Shown here: piece after piece, positions 1 to 4,796 of the stretch
Numbering within the stretch: position 1 is the first letter of the stretch
Layout: every line of letters starts with the position of its first letter
Source: Nitrospinota bacterium
GTDB lineage: Bacteria; Nitrospirota; Nitrospiria; Nitrospirales; UBA8639
Direction: 5' to 3'
NCBI GenBank assembly: GCA_022561525.1
Contig: JADFRB010000151.1
Location: 1 to 5,692, forward strand
DNA: 5,692 bases
Program-made: the position numbers and the translations under genes
Notes under the pieces: model-generated
Databases searched by the model: none
What the model saw: the letters and a program-made list of their open reading frames with translations, nothing else
Told to the model about the DNA's origin: nothing

Positions 1-226
1 TATTTTGAATATTTCCCTGATTACTGTTTGATTCCTGTTTGGTTACCTTTTTGGTTACTGTTTGATTACCTTTTGGTTCTTGTTTGATTACCTTTTGGTT
101 ACCCTTTTTTGTTATCTTATGGTTACCCAATGGTTTATCTATTGTTACCTTATGGATGTTTGAACTTGTACTGGGGAGGCTAGTGTTGCTGGCAACTCTA
201 GGTTTTCTTTCAACAGCATCGGTCAT
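1..226 (-). CDS. Partial low-complexity Lys/Asn/Gln-rich protein with VTK/GNQ repeats, cut by the left window edge
   Basis: No known family recognised. An ATG at 226-224 opens a frame that stays open for 75 codons to the window edge. The product starts MTDAVERKPRVASNTS, then a Ser/Thr-rich stretch, then from about residue 26 a repetitive K/N/Q/T/V region with units such as GNQKVIKQEPK, GNQTVTKKVTK and ESNSNQGNIQ. The underlying DNA repeat is about 11 nt long, so it cycles through all three frames. At the three units where TAA would fall in frame the triplet is changed (to GAA, GAA and AAA), while the nine out-of-frame units keep it, which argues for real coding. No good ribosome binding site is seen upstream (A-rich leader, no GGAG). 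It begins 26 bases beyond the stop of the sigma-54 activator and reads the same way. Composition is far more AT-rich than the metal genes. It could be a tail or linker of a mobile-element or replication protein, but that is a guess. Confidence 0.5.
   Translation of the reverse strand, partial: MTDAVERKPRVASNTSLPSTSSNIHKVTIDKPLGNHKITKKGNQKVIKQEPKGNQTVTKKVTKQESNSNQGNIQN
19..149. repeat. About 12 degenerate 11-nt tandem units, plus-strand consensus GRTTACYNTTT
   Basis: Plus-strand units related to GGTTAC/GATTAC begin at about 19, 30, 41, 53, 64, 75, 86, 97, 110, 121, 132 and 143. Steps are 11 nt except for one of 12 and one of 13. Each unit has a T-run between the GRTTAC cores, so T-tracts recur about once per helical turn, which can favour intrinsic bending. 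The repeat lies inside the minus-strand partial ORF. Confidence 0.75.
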
Positions 227-252
227 ATTGGGTTTATTTATTTTTCTCTTAA

Positions 253-1488
253 TCAAATTTCAACCACTTTTGCGTTTTCAAGTTCACGAATATTACCAGG
301 CCAGTGGTAGTCCATGAGAGCAGCGACGGTATCTTGAGTCGGACCCAAAATGCCTTTCTTCATCTCCTTATTATATTTCGCCACAAAATGCTTCACGAGT
401 AAGGGGATATCTTCCCTTCGTTCTCGTAGAGGGGGAAGATGGATTGGCACGACCTTCAACCGATAATACAAATCCTCTCGCAGTAACCCCTTCTTGAGAA
501 GATCCTTGAGGTCTCTGTGGGTGGCTGCCAGAACTCGAACATTCGCTTTTCGGGGTTTGACTTCACCGACCCGTTCAAACTCTTTCTCCTGAAGAACTCT
601 TAGGAGTTTCAATTGCAGATAATGGCTGAGATCCCCAATTTCATCTAAGAGCAACGTGCCACCCTCTGCGGCTTCGAACCGACCGATCTTGTCGCAGATC
701 GCTCCGGTGAACGCTCCTCGAACATGCCCGAATAACTCAGATTCAAGTAACGTTTCGACCAAGGCCGAACAATTGACTTTAATGAGGGGCTTAGAAGCTC
801 TTGGGCTATAATAATGAAGAGCATGCGCGACGAGTTCTTTGCCAGTTCCGCTTTCCCCTTGGATTAAGACGGTCGTGTCCATAGGGGCGACTTGTTGGAT
901 CTTTTGAAACAATCTCTGAATAGTTGGACTTTTCCCAATGATGTTGGCCAAACGCCATTTTCCCTTGAGTTGTTCTTTGAGCAACCGATGTTCCGAAATA
1001 TCTCGAAACACCACGACGACACCTTCTGCAAGTCCACTCGAATCAAACAACAGAGAAGTGGTCACCGCCACGGCACGTGTGGTTCCATCCCGTCTGATAA
1101 TTTCGACTTCCACGTCTTTTGAGGTTTGCCCATTCTGTGATTTGGCCATAAAACAGTGGCTTTCACACAGCGACCCTCGAAAAATATCCAGGCAAGGTTG
1201 TCCAAGAATCTCGCTAGATGGAAAACCGGTAATTTCTAGGGCCGCTTTATTGAGCTGGGTGACGACAAGATCTTGGTTCACGACCAAAATGCCCTCAGTA
1301 ATGCTATTTAAAATGCCCCAAAGGTTTTTCTGGAGGAGGAGTTGATCGGTCGTGGGTCCCAAAGGCAGGTCCACTTCGGAGCCGGAAGGAAGAGCCATTG
1401 CTTTCCCAAGGGTAGACGGGTTGATGGCAGCCTTGTCAGTTTTTTGCTTGTGATTAGCAAATTGGGAAAAACGCGCTTGGGAAGCCAA
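253..1488 (-). CDS. PAS-domain sigma-54-dependent transcriptional activator (AAA+), C-terminal DNA-binding domain missing
   Basis: Cytoplasmic enhancer-binding ATPase that would remodel sigma-54 RNA polymerase. Order: unstructured N-terminus (1-50), PAS sensor (about 53-165) with clustered cysteines C99, C108 and C112, short linker, AAA+ domain from about 183. Visible motifs are Walker A GESGTGKE (211-218), the sigma-54 contact loop GAFTGA (258-263), Walker B LLLDEIGD (279-286), the arginine-finger stretch REDLYYRL (337-344) and sensor [13 protein letters not shown] (396-406). The protein then ends within five residues (KVVEI). Family members normally continue with the rest of the lid helices and a Fis-type helix-turn-helix, so 60 or more residues are lost and DNA binding should be absent. 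The end coincides with the switch to AT-rich repeat DNA, suggesting truncation by rearrangement. The chosen start is TTG at 1488, with GGGGG six bases upstream; ATG at 1398 (codon 31) would also keep the PAS domain. It is the last gene of the minus-strand series, 62 bases after the DsrE-like gene. Confidence 0.85.
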   Translation of the reverse strand: MASQARFSQFANHKQKTDKAAINPSTLGKAMALPSGSEVDLPLGPTTDQLLLQKNLWGILNSITEGILVVNQDLVVTQLNKAALEITGFPSSEILGQPCLDIFRGSLCESHCFMAKSQNGQTSKDVEVEIIRRDGTTRAVAVTTSLLFDSSGLAEGVVVVFRDISEHRLLKEQLKGKWRLANIIGKSPTIQRLFQKIQQVAPMDTTVLIQGESGTGKELVAHALHYYSPRASKPLIKVNCSALVETLLESELFGHVRGAFTGAICDKIGRFEAAEGGTLLLDEIGDLSHYLQLKLLRVLQEKEFERVGEVKPRKANVRVLAATHRDLKDLLKKGLLREDLYYRLKVVPIHLPPLRERREDIPLLVKHFVAKYNKEMKKGILGPTQDTVAALMDYHWPGNIRELENAKVVEI

Positions 1489-1550
1489 AAGATACCCCCA
1501 AATTTCTTAAAGAAGTCCTGTTGTCCACACTCAGAGTGGTATTCCCATGC

Positions 1551-2084
1551 TCAGTACACCACAATTTTGTCTGCGGAGGAGAACAGTTCGACCATTGGCC
1601 CAAGAGGAATCGGGATGACTGCAGCATCAACTTGGGATAGATCAATGTTGTAGAGCAGCATCATGGTCTGATTCCCGTAAATTTCGACACCACGGGTTTT
1701 GAGAAAGTGAAAATACTCCCCATAATTGTGGGGGATTTCCTCAAGAGAAATATCCATTTGTTCAGAGAGGCTTTGACGTTCACGTTCGGGCAGCGCAGCT
1801 CGGTCTAATGCGGTACTGTCGGAGCGGACCAGGTTATTGAACCATCCAAACCCTTTCGTCACGGAAGTGACTGCGCTGGCATCTACTAATATTTTGACTT
1901 GATGTCCTGCCTTGACCATAGCCCAGGCTATATTTGGCACGGCACAAATTTGGGCATCGTCTACAGCCAATGAAGTTTTCATATGAATCAGGATTTGGGC
2001 TGCTTCTCCATGAGAAACTTGACCAAACATACCGAACCAAAACAGCCCCGCTCCTAAAATGAATGTCCTGATTCCCATTCGCAT
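1551..2084 (-). CDS. Periplasmic DsrE/DsrF-like family protein
   Basis: 177-residue exported protein. An N-terminal signal peptide (Arg, then a hydrophobic run FILGAGLFWFGMFG, likely cleavage near SHG-EAA) precedes a DsrE-like alpha/beta fold: strand ILIHM, the helix with the only cysteine in AQICAVPNIAWAM, strand HQVKILVD, and a late GVEIYGNQ segment followed by AAVIPIPLGPMVEL. DsrE relatives commonly have Cys at the GVxIxxC position before a glycine; here it reads IYGN, so the usual sulfur-relay or thiol residue is absent. The start is set by the ribosome binding site: AGGAG lies eight bases before the ATG at 2084 but only two before the ATG at 2090 (two residues longer). It follows the CMD-like gene by a 125-bp gap. 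Members of this superfamily bind or relay sulfur; a ligand or metal-thiol role here is inference from the mer context. A less likely alternative is an uncharacterised periplasmic binding protein. Confidence 0.75.
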   Translation of the reverse strand: MRMGIRTFILGAGLFWFGMFGQVSHGEAAQILIHMKTSLAVDDAQICAVPNIAWAMVKAGHQVKILVDASAVTSVTKGFGWFNNLVRSDSTALDRAALPERERQSLSEQMDISLEEIPHNYGEYFHFLKTRGVEIYGNQTMMLLYNIDLSQVDAAVIPIPLGPMVELFSSADKIVVY

Positions 2085-2215
2085 TGACATCTCTCCTGTT
2101 TTAATACGAGCAAATTTTGTTGATACTTAGTCACCATCGAAGCTATTCATTCACCAACTCAGCCTCGGTTGGGAAAGTTAAAAGTCCTTTTCCCACGCTG
2201 GGCATCCAAGCGAAA

Positions 2216-2587
2216 TTAGTGACTACAACACCCTGCTCCATCTATGACCTGTTCCCCGGTAACATGCCCTTTATACGCCTCATAGGCTTTTAACGCCCAC
2301 TCTTCTCCCGGACATCCTTGCATGGTCAGGGCGACATCTAAGAATTCGATGAATTCCTCTTGTGACACGCCTTTGTCGCAGGCCATTTTCACATACGCTT
2401 TAATACAGGGTTCGCATCGGATGGCAATAGAGATACTCATGGCCGTCAGCAGTTTGTACTTGGACGGTACGGCTTTTTCTCGATAGGCCTCTTCACGCAT
2501 TCGCATGATGCCACCCGTCACTTTGGGGCTTAAGCGCCTCAATTCCTCGAAGGTGGATTCTGGCGTTTTCCTTTGAACTTCATTCAT
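2216..2587 (-). CDS. Carboxymuconolactone decarboxylase (CMD/AhpD-like) family protein with C-terminal Cys-Cys tail
   Basis: 123-residue cytoplasmic helical protein of the CMD/AhpD superfamily, whose members use a CxxC pair in peroxide or thiol-disulfide chemistry. The core is KYKLLTAMSISIAIRCEPCIKAYVKMAC, with C58 and C61 forming the CxxC; the following GVSQEEFIEFLDVALTMQGCPG helix matches the family's second conserved helix. AhpD has CxxC followed three residues later by His; here that position is Tyr65, so AhpD-type proton relay is probably changed. Additional cysteines are C70, C92 and the terminal pair C120-C121 in GAGCCSH, which looks like a soft-metal site. AAAGGA nine bases upstream supports the ATG at 2587. 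It lies between the MerP and DsrE-like genes on the same strand. Likely role: redox or metal-thiol handling in the metal locus (inference). It is not expected to be a true gamma-carboxymuconolactone decarboxylase. Confidence 0.85.
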   Translation of the reverse strand: MNEVQRKTPESTFEELRRLSPKVTGGIMRMREEAYREKAVPSKYKLLTAMSISIAIRCEPCIKAYVKMACDKGVSQEEFIEFLDVALTMQGCPGEEWALKAYEAYKGHVTGEQVIDGAGCCSH

Positions 2588-2641
2588 CCTTATGATTCCT
2601 TTCTCTCAACGGTAAATCGGACAATATCCACAATGAGGGAT

Positions 2642-3055
2642 TTAATGAAAAAGCGAAGACCAGAAATTCCCGAACACACTGCCCTCATTCTTTACAATTG
2701 ATAGGGAACCGTTAGGAATGACCGTTGCTTTATAGGTGTCGAACACATTACTGGCACCTCGGATGGCTTGAACCAATTGATCATGATTGACTTGCCCTGG
2801 CTCACACACGACAATGGCTCCACCGCTCGGATAGCTCACCTCGGCAGATTGAACTCCAGACACATCCATCAGAGCTGCATGTACATCTTTTTCACAGCTC
2901 GCACAGGTCCATCCATCGATTTTCATGGTGATGATTTCTCCTGGTTGCGAACTGGACCGAAGATCTTCCGCCGCCGCCAGAGCGCCCCCCACACATATTC
3001 CAAAAATGCCGAGAAATACTGTTAGCAACATCAATTGAAAAGGTTTTGGTCTCAT
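2642..3055 (-). CDS. merP: MerP-like periplasmic heavy-metal-binding protein (HMA domain)
   Basis: Periplasmic scavenger that binds Hg(II) or another soft metal ion and hands it to the membrane transporter MerT. A signal peptide (RPKPFQLMLLTVFLGIFGICVGGALA, likely cut near ALA-AAE at 28) is followed by a single HMA domain, about residues 41-112. The metal-binding loop is GWTCASCEKDVHAAL with C51 and C54, a variant of the usual GMTCxxC with Trp for Met. The beta-strand VQSAEVSYPSGGAIVVCEPG carries an extra cysteine, C84. The mature protein has about 25 residues beyond the usual MerP end, without a recognisable motif. GGAAGGGG just upstream gives a strong ribosome binding site for the ATG at 3055. 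It starts 14 bases after the MerT stop, so the two are almost certainly cotranscribed, the standard merT-merP order. Mercury specificity is inferred from the neighbours; copper cannot be excluded from this domain alone. Confidence 0.88.
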   Translation of the reverse strand: MRPKPFQLMLLTVFLGIFGICVGGALAAAEDLRSSSQPGEIITMKIDGWTCASCEKDVHAALMDVSGVQSAEVSYPSGGAIVVCEPGQVNHDQLVQAIRGASNVFDTYKATVIPNGSLSIVKNEGSVFGNFWSSLFH

Positions 3056-3069
3056 GGTTTTCCCCTTCC

Positions 3070-3516
3070 TTATTTAAAGATTCCCAGCCAATAGGGTGAC
3101 AGAACAAAAAAGAGGGTCAGTACGGTCGCCATCCAGAGAATGACAACCGGTTTTGAGCGTGTCCGTGAATCAGTAAAATGTGATTCTAAGTTACAATCAG
3201 CTTTGGGCTTACGATAGACCAGATAAAAACCGGTTCCAATCGCCGCCAAGGCGACCACGATGAAAAATGGTCGGTAGGGGACAAAGGCTTTCAGGAAGCC
3301 CGCGGTACTCGCCAAAATACCTGTAGCTCCGACACCTACCCCTAGTGCAGCAAACACAACTGGGCCGATACAGCAAAGAGACGCGAAAAAGGCCGCGATG
3401 ATTCCACCCAGAGATGCAAGGGAGGCTGGCTCTGTCACATTTTTGGTTCTCCCACTTTCTTGGGATGAAAGAGATTCAGAAATGTCTATGGCTTCGATAT
3501 TTGGGTTCTTATTCAT
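3070..3516 (-). CDS. merT: MerT-like mercuric ion transport membrane protein
   Basis: Inner-membrane protein that takes Hg(II) from MerP into the cytoplasm. Length 148, longer than typical MerT (about 116) because of a polar N-terminal extension of about 32 residues. Three hydrophobic segments are visible: about 35-62 containing the diagnostic vicinal cysteine pair in FFASLCCIGPVVFAALGVG (C48-C49), about 83-101, and about 123-145. In classical MerT the loop after the second segment has a second cysteine pair; here only C108 (KPKADCNL) is present, so transfer to a reductase may differ. GAGGAG upstream supports the ATG at 3516. It follows the small membrane-protein gene and overlaps nothing; MerP begins 14 bases downstream. 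Expected to be transcribed from the MerR-type promoter at 3985-4015. The family call is firm; substrate preference for mercury is inference from family and context. Confidence 0.9.
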   Translation of the reverse strand: MNKNPNIEAIDISESLSSQESGRTKNVTEPASLASLGGIIAAFFASLCCIGPVVFAALGVGVGATGILASTAGFLKAFVPYRPFFIVVALAAIGTGFYLVYRKPKADCNLESHFTDSRTRSKPVVILWMATVLTLFFVLSPYWLGIFK

Positions 3517-3562
3517 AGTCTCCTCTCATCAGCTTATGTTGGTTCGATGCGACCTTCTCAAG

Positions 3563-3907
3563 TCAACATTTGGCAGAAAGAAACTTTCCCCAAACTCTTT
3601 CCGTGAAAAACCATAAGGTCGCGCTGCCGACTATGATTACAAGGCCTAACCAACTCCATCCATTTGCACCAAGGCCTACGATGTGGAATCCATGAAGCAT
3701 CGTCATCAATGCCATGAGTAGGAAAAATGGACCCGTAAAGTAACAGGGTGTCCGTCCACATCGTGTGGAATTGGCCAAGCAGGCAATACCTCTCCTAAAA
3801 AGCGCTCCGGTCCACATCACTGCTCTCGTGTATGGGTCCAAAAAATTTCCAACAACATTAGAATAACTCCAGGCAATCCCATACGAGGGCATAGTTATGG
3901 GAATCAC
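3563..3907 (-). CDS. Small Cys-containing membrane protein, first gene of the mer-type operon (function unknown)
   Basis: Not a gene I can name. The 114-residue product has a Cys-containing stretch GIACLANSTRCGRTPCYFTG (C43, C50, C55) directly before a hydrophobic helix FFLLMALMTMLHGFHIVGLG (about 61-80), then a second membrane helix (about 84-101) and a terminal cysteine at C114. Such a membrane-edge cysteine cluster beside MerT suggests a metal-transfer or transport accessory role (inference), comparable in position, not in sequence, to MerC, MerF or MerE. The start is uncertain: GTG at 3907 is the longest frame, ATG at 3892 and ATG at 3817 are alternatives, and none has a strong ribosome binding site; the 3817 start would give 84 residues and still keep the whole Cys and membrane part. 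It is first behind the MerR-type promoter, and MerT follows after 46 bases. Confidence 0.65.
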   Translation of the reverse strand: MIPITMPSYGIAWSYSNVVGNFLDPYTRAVMWTGALFRRGIACLANSTRCGRTPCYFTGPFFLLMALMTMLHGFHIVGLGANGWSWLGLVIIVGSATLWFFTERVWGKFLSAKC

Positions 3908-3984
3908 TCACCCAATCTCTAGATTCGTAAAATTCTATCTTTGGCATCGGCTGTACAGTCTAGATTTCCTCATTTGTCTAGACT

Positions 3985-4015
3985 ATGATAAAACCTGTAG
4001 TAACTACAGATGCAA
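3985..4015 (-). promoter_or_regulatory. MerR-type promoter/operator driving the minus-strand mer genes
   Basis: Read on the minus strand: -35 TTGCAT (4015-4010), a 19-base spacer (4009-3991), then -10 TATCAT (3990-3985). The spacer contains a perfect 7-1-7 dyad, CTGTAGTAACTACAG (3995-4009 on the plus strand). A 19-base spacer with a dyad inside it is the hallmark of promoters untwisted by metal-loaded MerR proteins. It faces the membrane protein/MerT/MerP series and lies directly upstream of the divergent regulator gene, the classical arrangement. The dyad sequence differs from the canonical mercury operator found at 4748-4769. Confidence 0.75.
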
Positions 4016-4025
4016 GGGTTATTTT

Positions 4026-4031
4026 GGGGGA
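4026..4031 (+). promoter_or_regulatory. Ribosome binding site fixing the MerR-1 start
   Basis: GGGGGA lies six bases before the ATG at 4038. It places the start of the regulator there and not at the upstream in-frame ATG at 3897, whose 47 additional codons would run across the divergent promoter and encode no family sequence. Confidence 0.7.
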
Positions 4032-4037
4032 ACGCAA

Positions 4038-4436
4038 ATGGTCACCATTGGGGGGTTATCCAAACAGACAGGCTGTAATATTGAAACGATCCGGTATTAC
4101 GAGCGTATTGGGATTTTATCAAAACCTCCGCGTAGTGAAGGCGGACATCGACTGTATGAACGAGAACAAATTAAACGGTTGGTATTTATTCGGCGAAGCC
4201 GAGAACTCGGGTTTTCGCTTGACGAAATTCGCACCCTGTTACGGATGGTTGATGGCAAGCAGTTTACGTGTCAGGAAGTTAAGATTGTGTCAGATCGACA
4301 CCTTGAGAACGTCAAAAAGAAAATTTCTGACTTGCGAAGGCTTCAAAAAACACTCCGTGGTATTTCCTCTCAATGCGAAGGAGGGTTAGTTCCTGATTGT
4401 CCTATTATTGACGCGCTCTTTGAGGAGAAACGGTAA
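4038..4436 (+). CDS. merR: MerR-family metal-responsive transcriptional regulator (MerR-1)
   Basis: 132-residue cytoplasmic regulator that binds the spacer of its target promoter as a dimer and activates on metal binding. The N-terminal winged HTH is clear: GGLSKQTGCNIETIRYYERI (about 5-24), the wing around GGHRLYEREQ (36-45) and IRRSRELGFSLDEIRTLL (51-68). A long dimerisation helix follows, and the metal loop has cysteines C78, C113 and C121. The 35-residue spacing from C78 to C113 matches Cys82-Cys117 of Tn21/Tn501 MerR, while C113 to C121 is eight residues instead of nine. A cysteine at the first position is typical of divalent-metal sensors (MerR, ZntR types), whereas Cu(I)-type CueR has Ser there. 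It is divergent from the MerT/MerP operon with the operator between them, so it is the likely regulator of that operon. Hg(II) is the favoured ligand by context; Zn, Cd or Pb cannot be excluded. Confidence 0.92.
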   Translation: MVTIGGLSKQTGCNIETIRYYERIGILSKPPRSEGGHRLYEREQIKRLVFIRRSRELGFSLDEIRTLLRMVDGKQFTCQEVKIVSDRHLENVKKKISDLRRLQKTLRGISSQCEGGLVPDCPIIDALFEEKR

Positions 4437-4744
4437 TGAATCCTGTTACTGTAATAAAAGGTCTCCGCAGCAAACTGACGGGGGGTATTGTCAACTTAAC
4501 GAAAAACCACCCTGAGCCCACCATTCGCCTAGAGAGAATCTATAAATTTATCAGGGATTACGCTGCGCGCTCCACAGGTTCAATCACCCAAATCTGGCTT
4601 AAGTTGACAATACCGTCTAGCAGCATGATTCACACACCACCAATTACTAAACTGGCAATTATCACTCAACCCACCGTTTTCTGAAACCAAATACCCCATT
4701 CAATTTCATCAAATTGCCGTAATGCTCCCGATCCAATTAAGCTC
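4437..4744. other. Gene-poor spacer between the two MerR genes
   Basis: No supported gene in these 308 bases. An 82-codon plus-strand frame (4436-4684) begins on the TAATG overlapping the MerR-1 stop, with GAGGAG upstream. It soon runs through the inverted-repeat element and its product resembles nothing I recognise, so it is probably a remnant of a coupled gene or chance. The stretch 4615-4744 holds only AT-rich sequence with a small 6-4-6 dyad CAATTT-CATC-AAATTG at 4701-4716 of no clear function. Confidence 0.6.
4484..4614. mobile_element. 131-bp MITE-like element or deleted IS with perfect 16-bp terminal inverted repeats
   Basis: The left end GGTATTGTCAACTTAA (4484-4499) is perfectly repeated in inverse at 4599-4614 (TTAAGTTGACAATACC). 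The 99 bases between encode nothing recognisable. Ends starting with GG and containing TGT near the tip are compatible with several DDE-transposase IS families, but I cannot assign one. No target-site duplication is evident: the eight flanking bases differ (TGACGGGG against GTCTAGCA). It may be a miniature element or a remnant from internal deletion; a regulatory hairpin is the alternative. Confidence 0.6.
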
Positions 4745-4776
4745 TTGACTCCGTACTATGGTACGGAGTGTACAGT
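4745..4776 (+). promoter_or_regulatory. Canonical mercury MerR operator/promoter (TTGACT - 20 bp - TACAGT)
   Basis: The -35 TTGACT (4745-4750) is followed by the 20-base spacer CCGTACTATGGTACGGAGTG (4751-4770) and the -10 TACAGT (4771-4776). A perfect 9-4-9 dyad, ACTCCGTAC-TATG-GTACGGAGT, spans 4748-4769. Its CCGTAC-N4-GTACGG core is that of the Tn21/Tn501 mer operators, while the 20-base spacing resembles the zntA promoter rather than the 19 bases of PmerT. It faces the second MerR gene, implying autoregulation. Confidence 0.88.
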
Positions 4777-4784
4777 GAAGCTGT

Positions 4785-4790
4785 GGAGGG
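4785..4790 (+). promoter_or_regulatory. Ribosome binding site of the MerR-TnpB ORF
   Basis: GGAGGG six bases before the ATG at 4797, inside a very short leader after the mer promoter. This fixes the start of the second regulator. Confidence 0.75.
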
Positions 4791-4796
4791 AAAATT

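Noticed and set aside
19..149. The left-edge repeat as a CRISPR array
   Set aside because: Units are only 11 nt with no unique spacers, and the repeats are degenerate.
84..317. Plus-strand 77-codon hydrophobic frame (apparent membrane protein)
   Set aside because: It is the antisense of the AT-rich repeat ORF and the end of the sigma-54 activator. The Leu/Phe/Val richness results from reading T-rich DNA; no ribosome binding site and no family resemblance.
645..670. TGGCAC-like sequence as a sigma-54 promoter on the minus strand
   Set aside because: The GG-to-GC spacing does not fit the -24/-12 rule, and it lies inside the AAA+ coding region.
938..1345. Plus-strand 135-codon frame inside the sigma-54 activator
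   Set aside because: Antisense shadow of the PAS and AAA+ coding sequence, whose motifs are all intact on the minus strand.
1520..1545. Hairpin CCACTCTGAGTGTGG after the DsrE-like gene as a terminator
   Set aside because: Short imperfect stem, no T-run on the transcribed strand, and the next gene begins within 62 bases.
2170..2195. Hairpin TGGGAAA...TTTCCCA as an intrinsic terminator between the CMD and DsrE-like genes
   Set aside because: Seven-base AT-containing stem with a 12-base loop and no T-run following on the minus strand; too weak to call.
3897..4037. 47-codon N-terminal extension of MerR-1 from the upstream ATG
   Set aside because: It would cross the divergent promoter/operator, has no MerR similarity, and the ribosome binding site GGGGGA points to the ATG at 4038.
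4436..4684. 82-codon frame overlapping the MerR-1 stop
   Set aside because: The start and ribosome binding site are plausible, but the frame passes through both inverted repeats of the 131-bp element and the product resembles no family. At best a remnant of a coupled gene.
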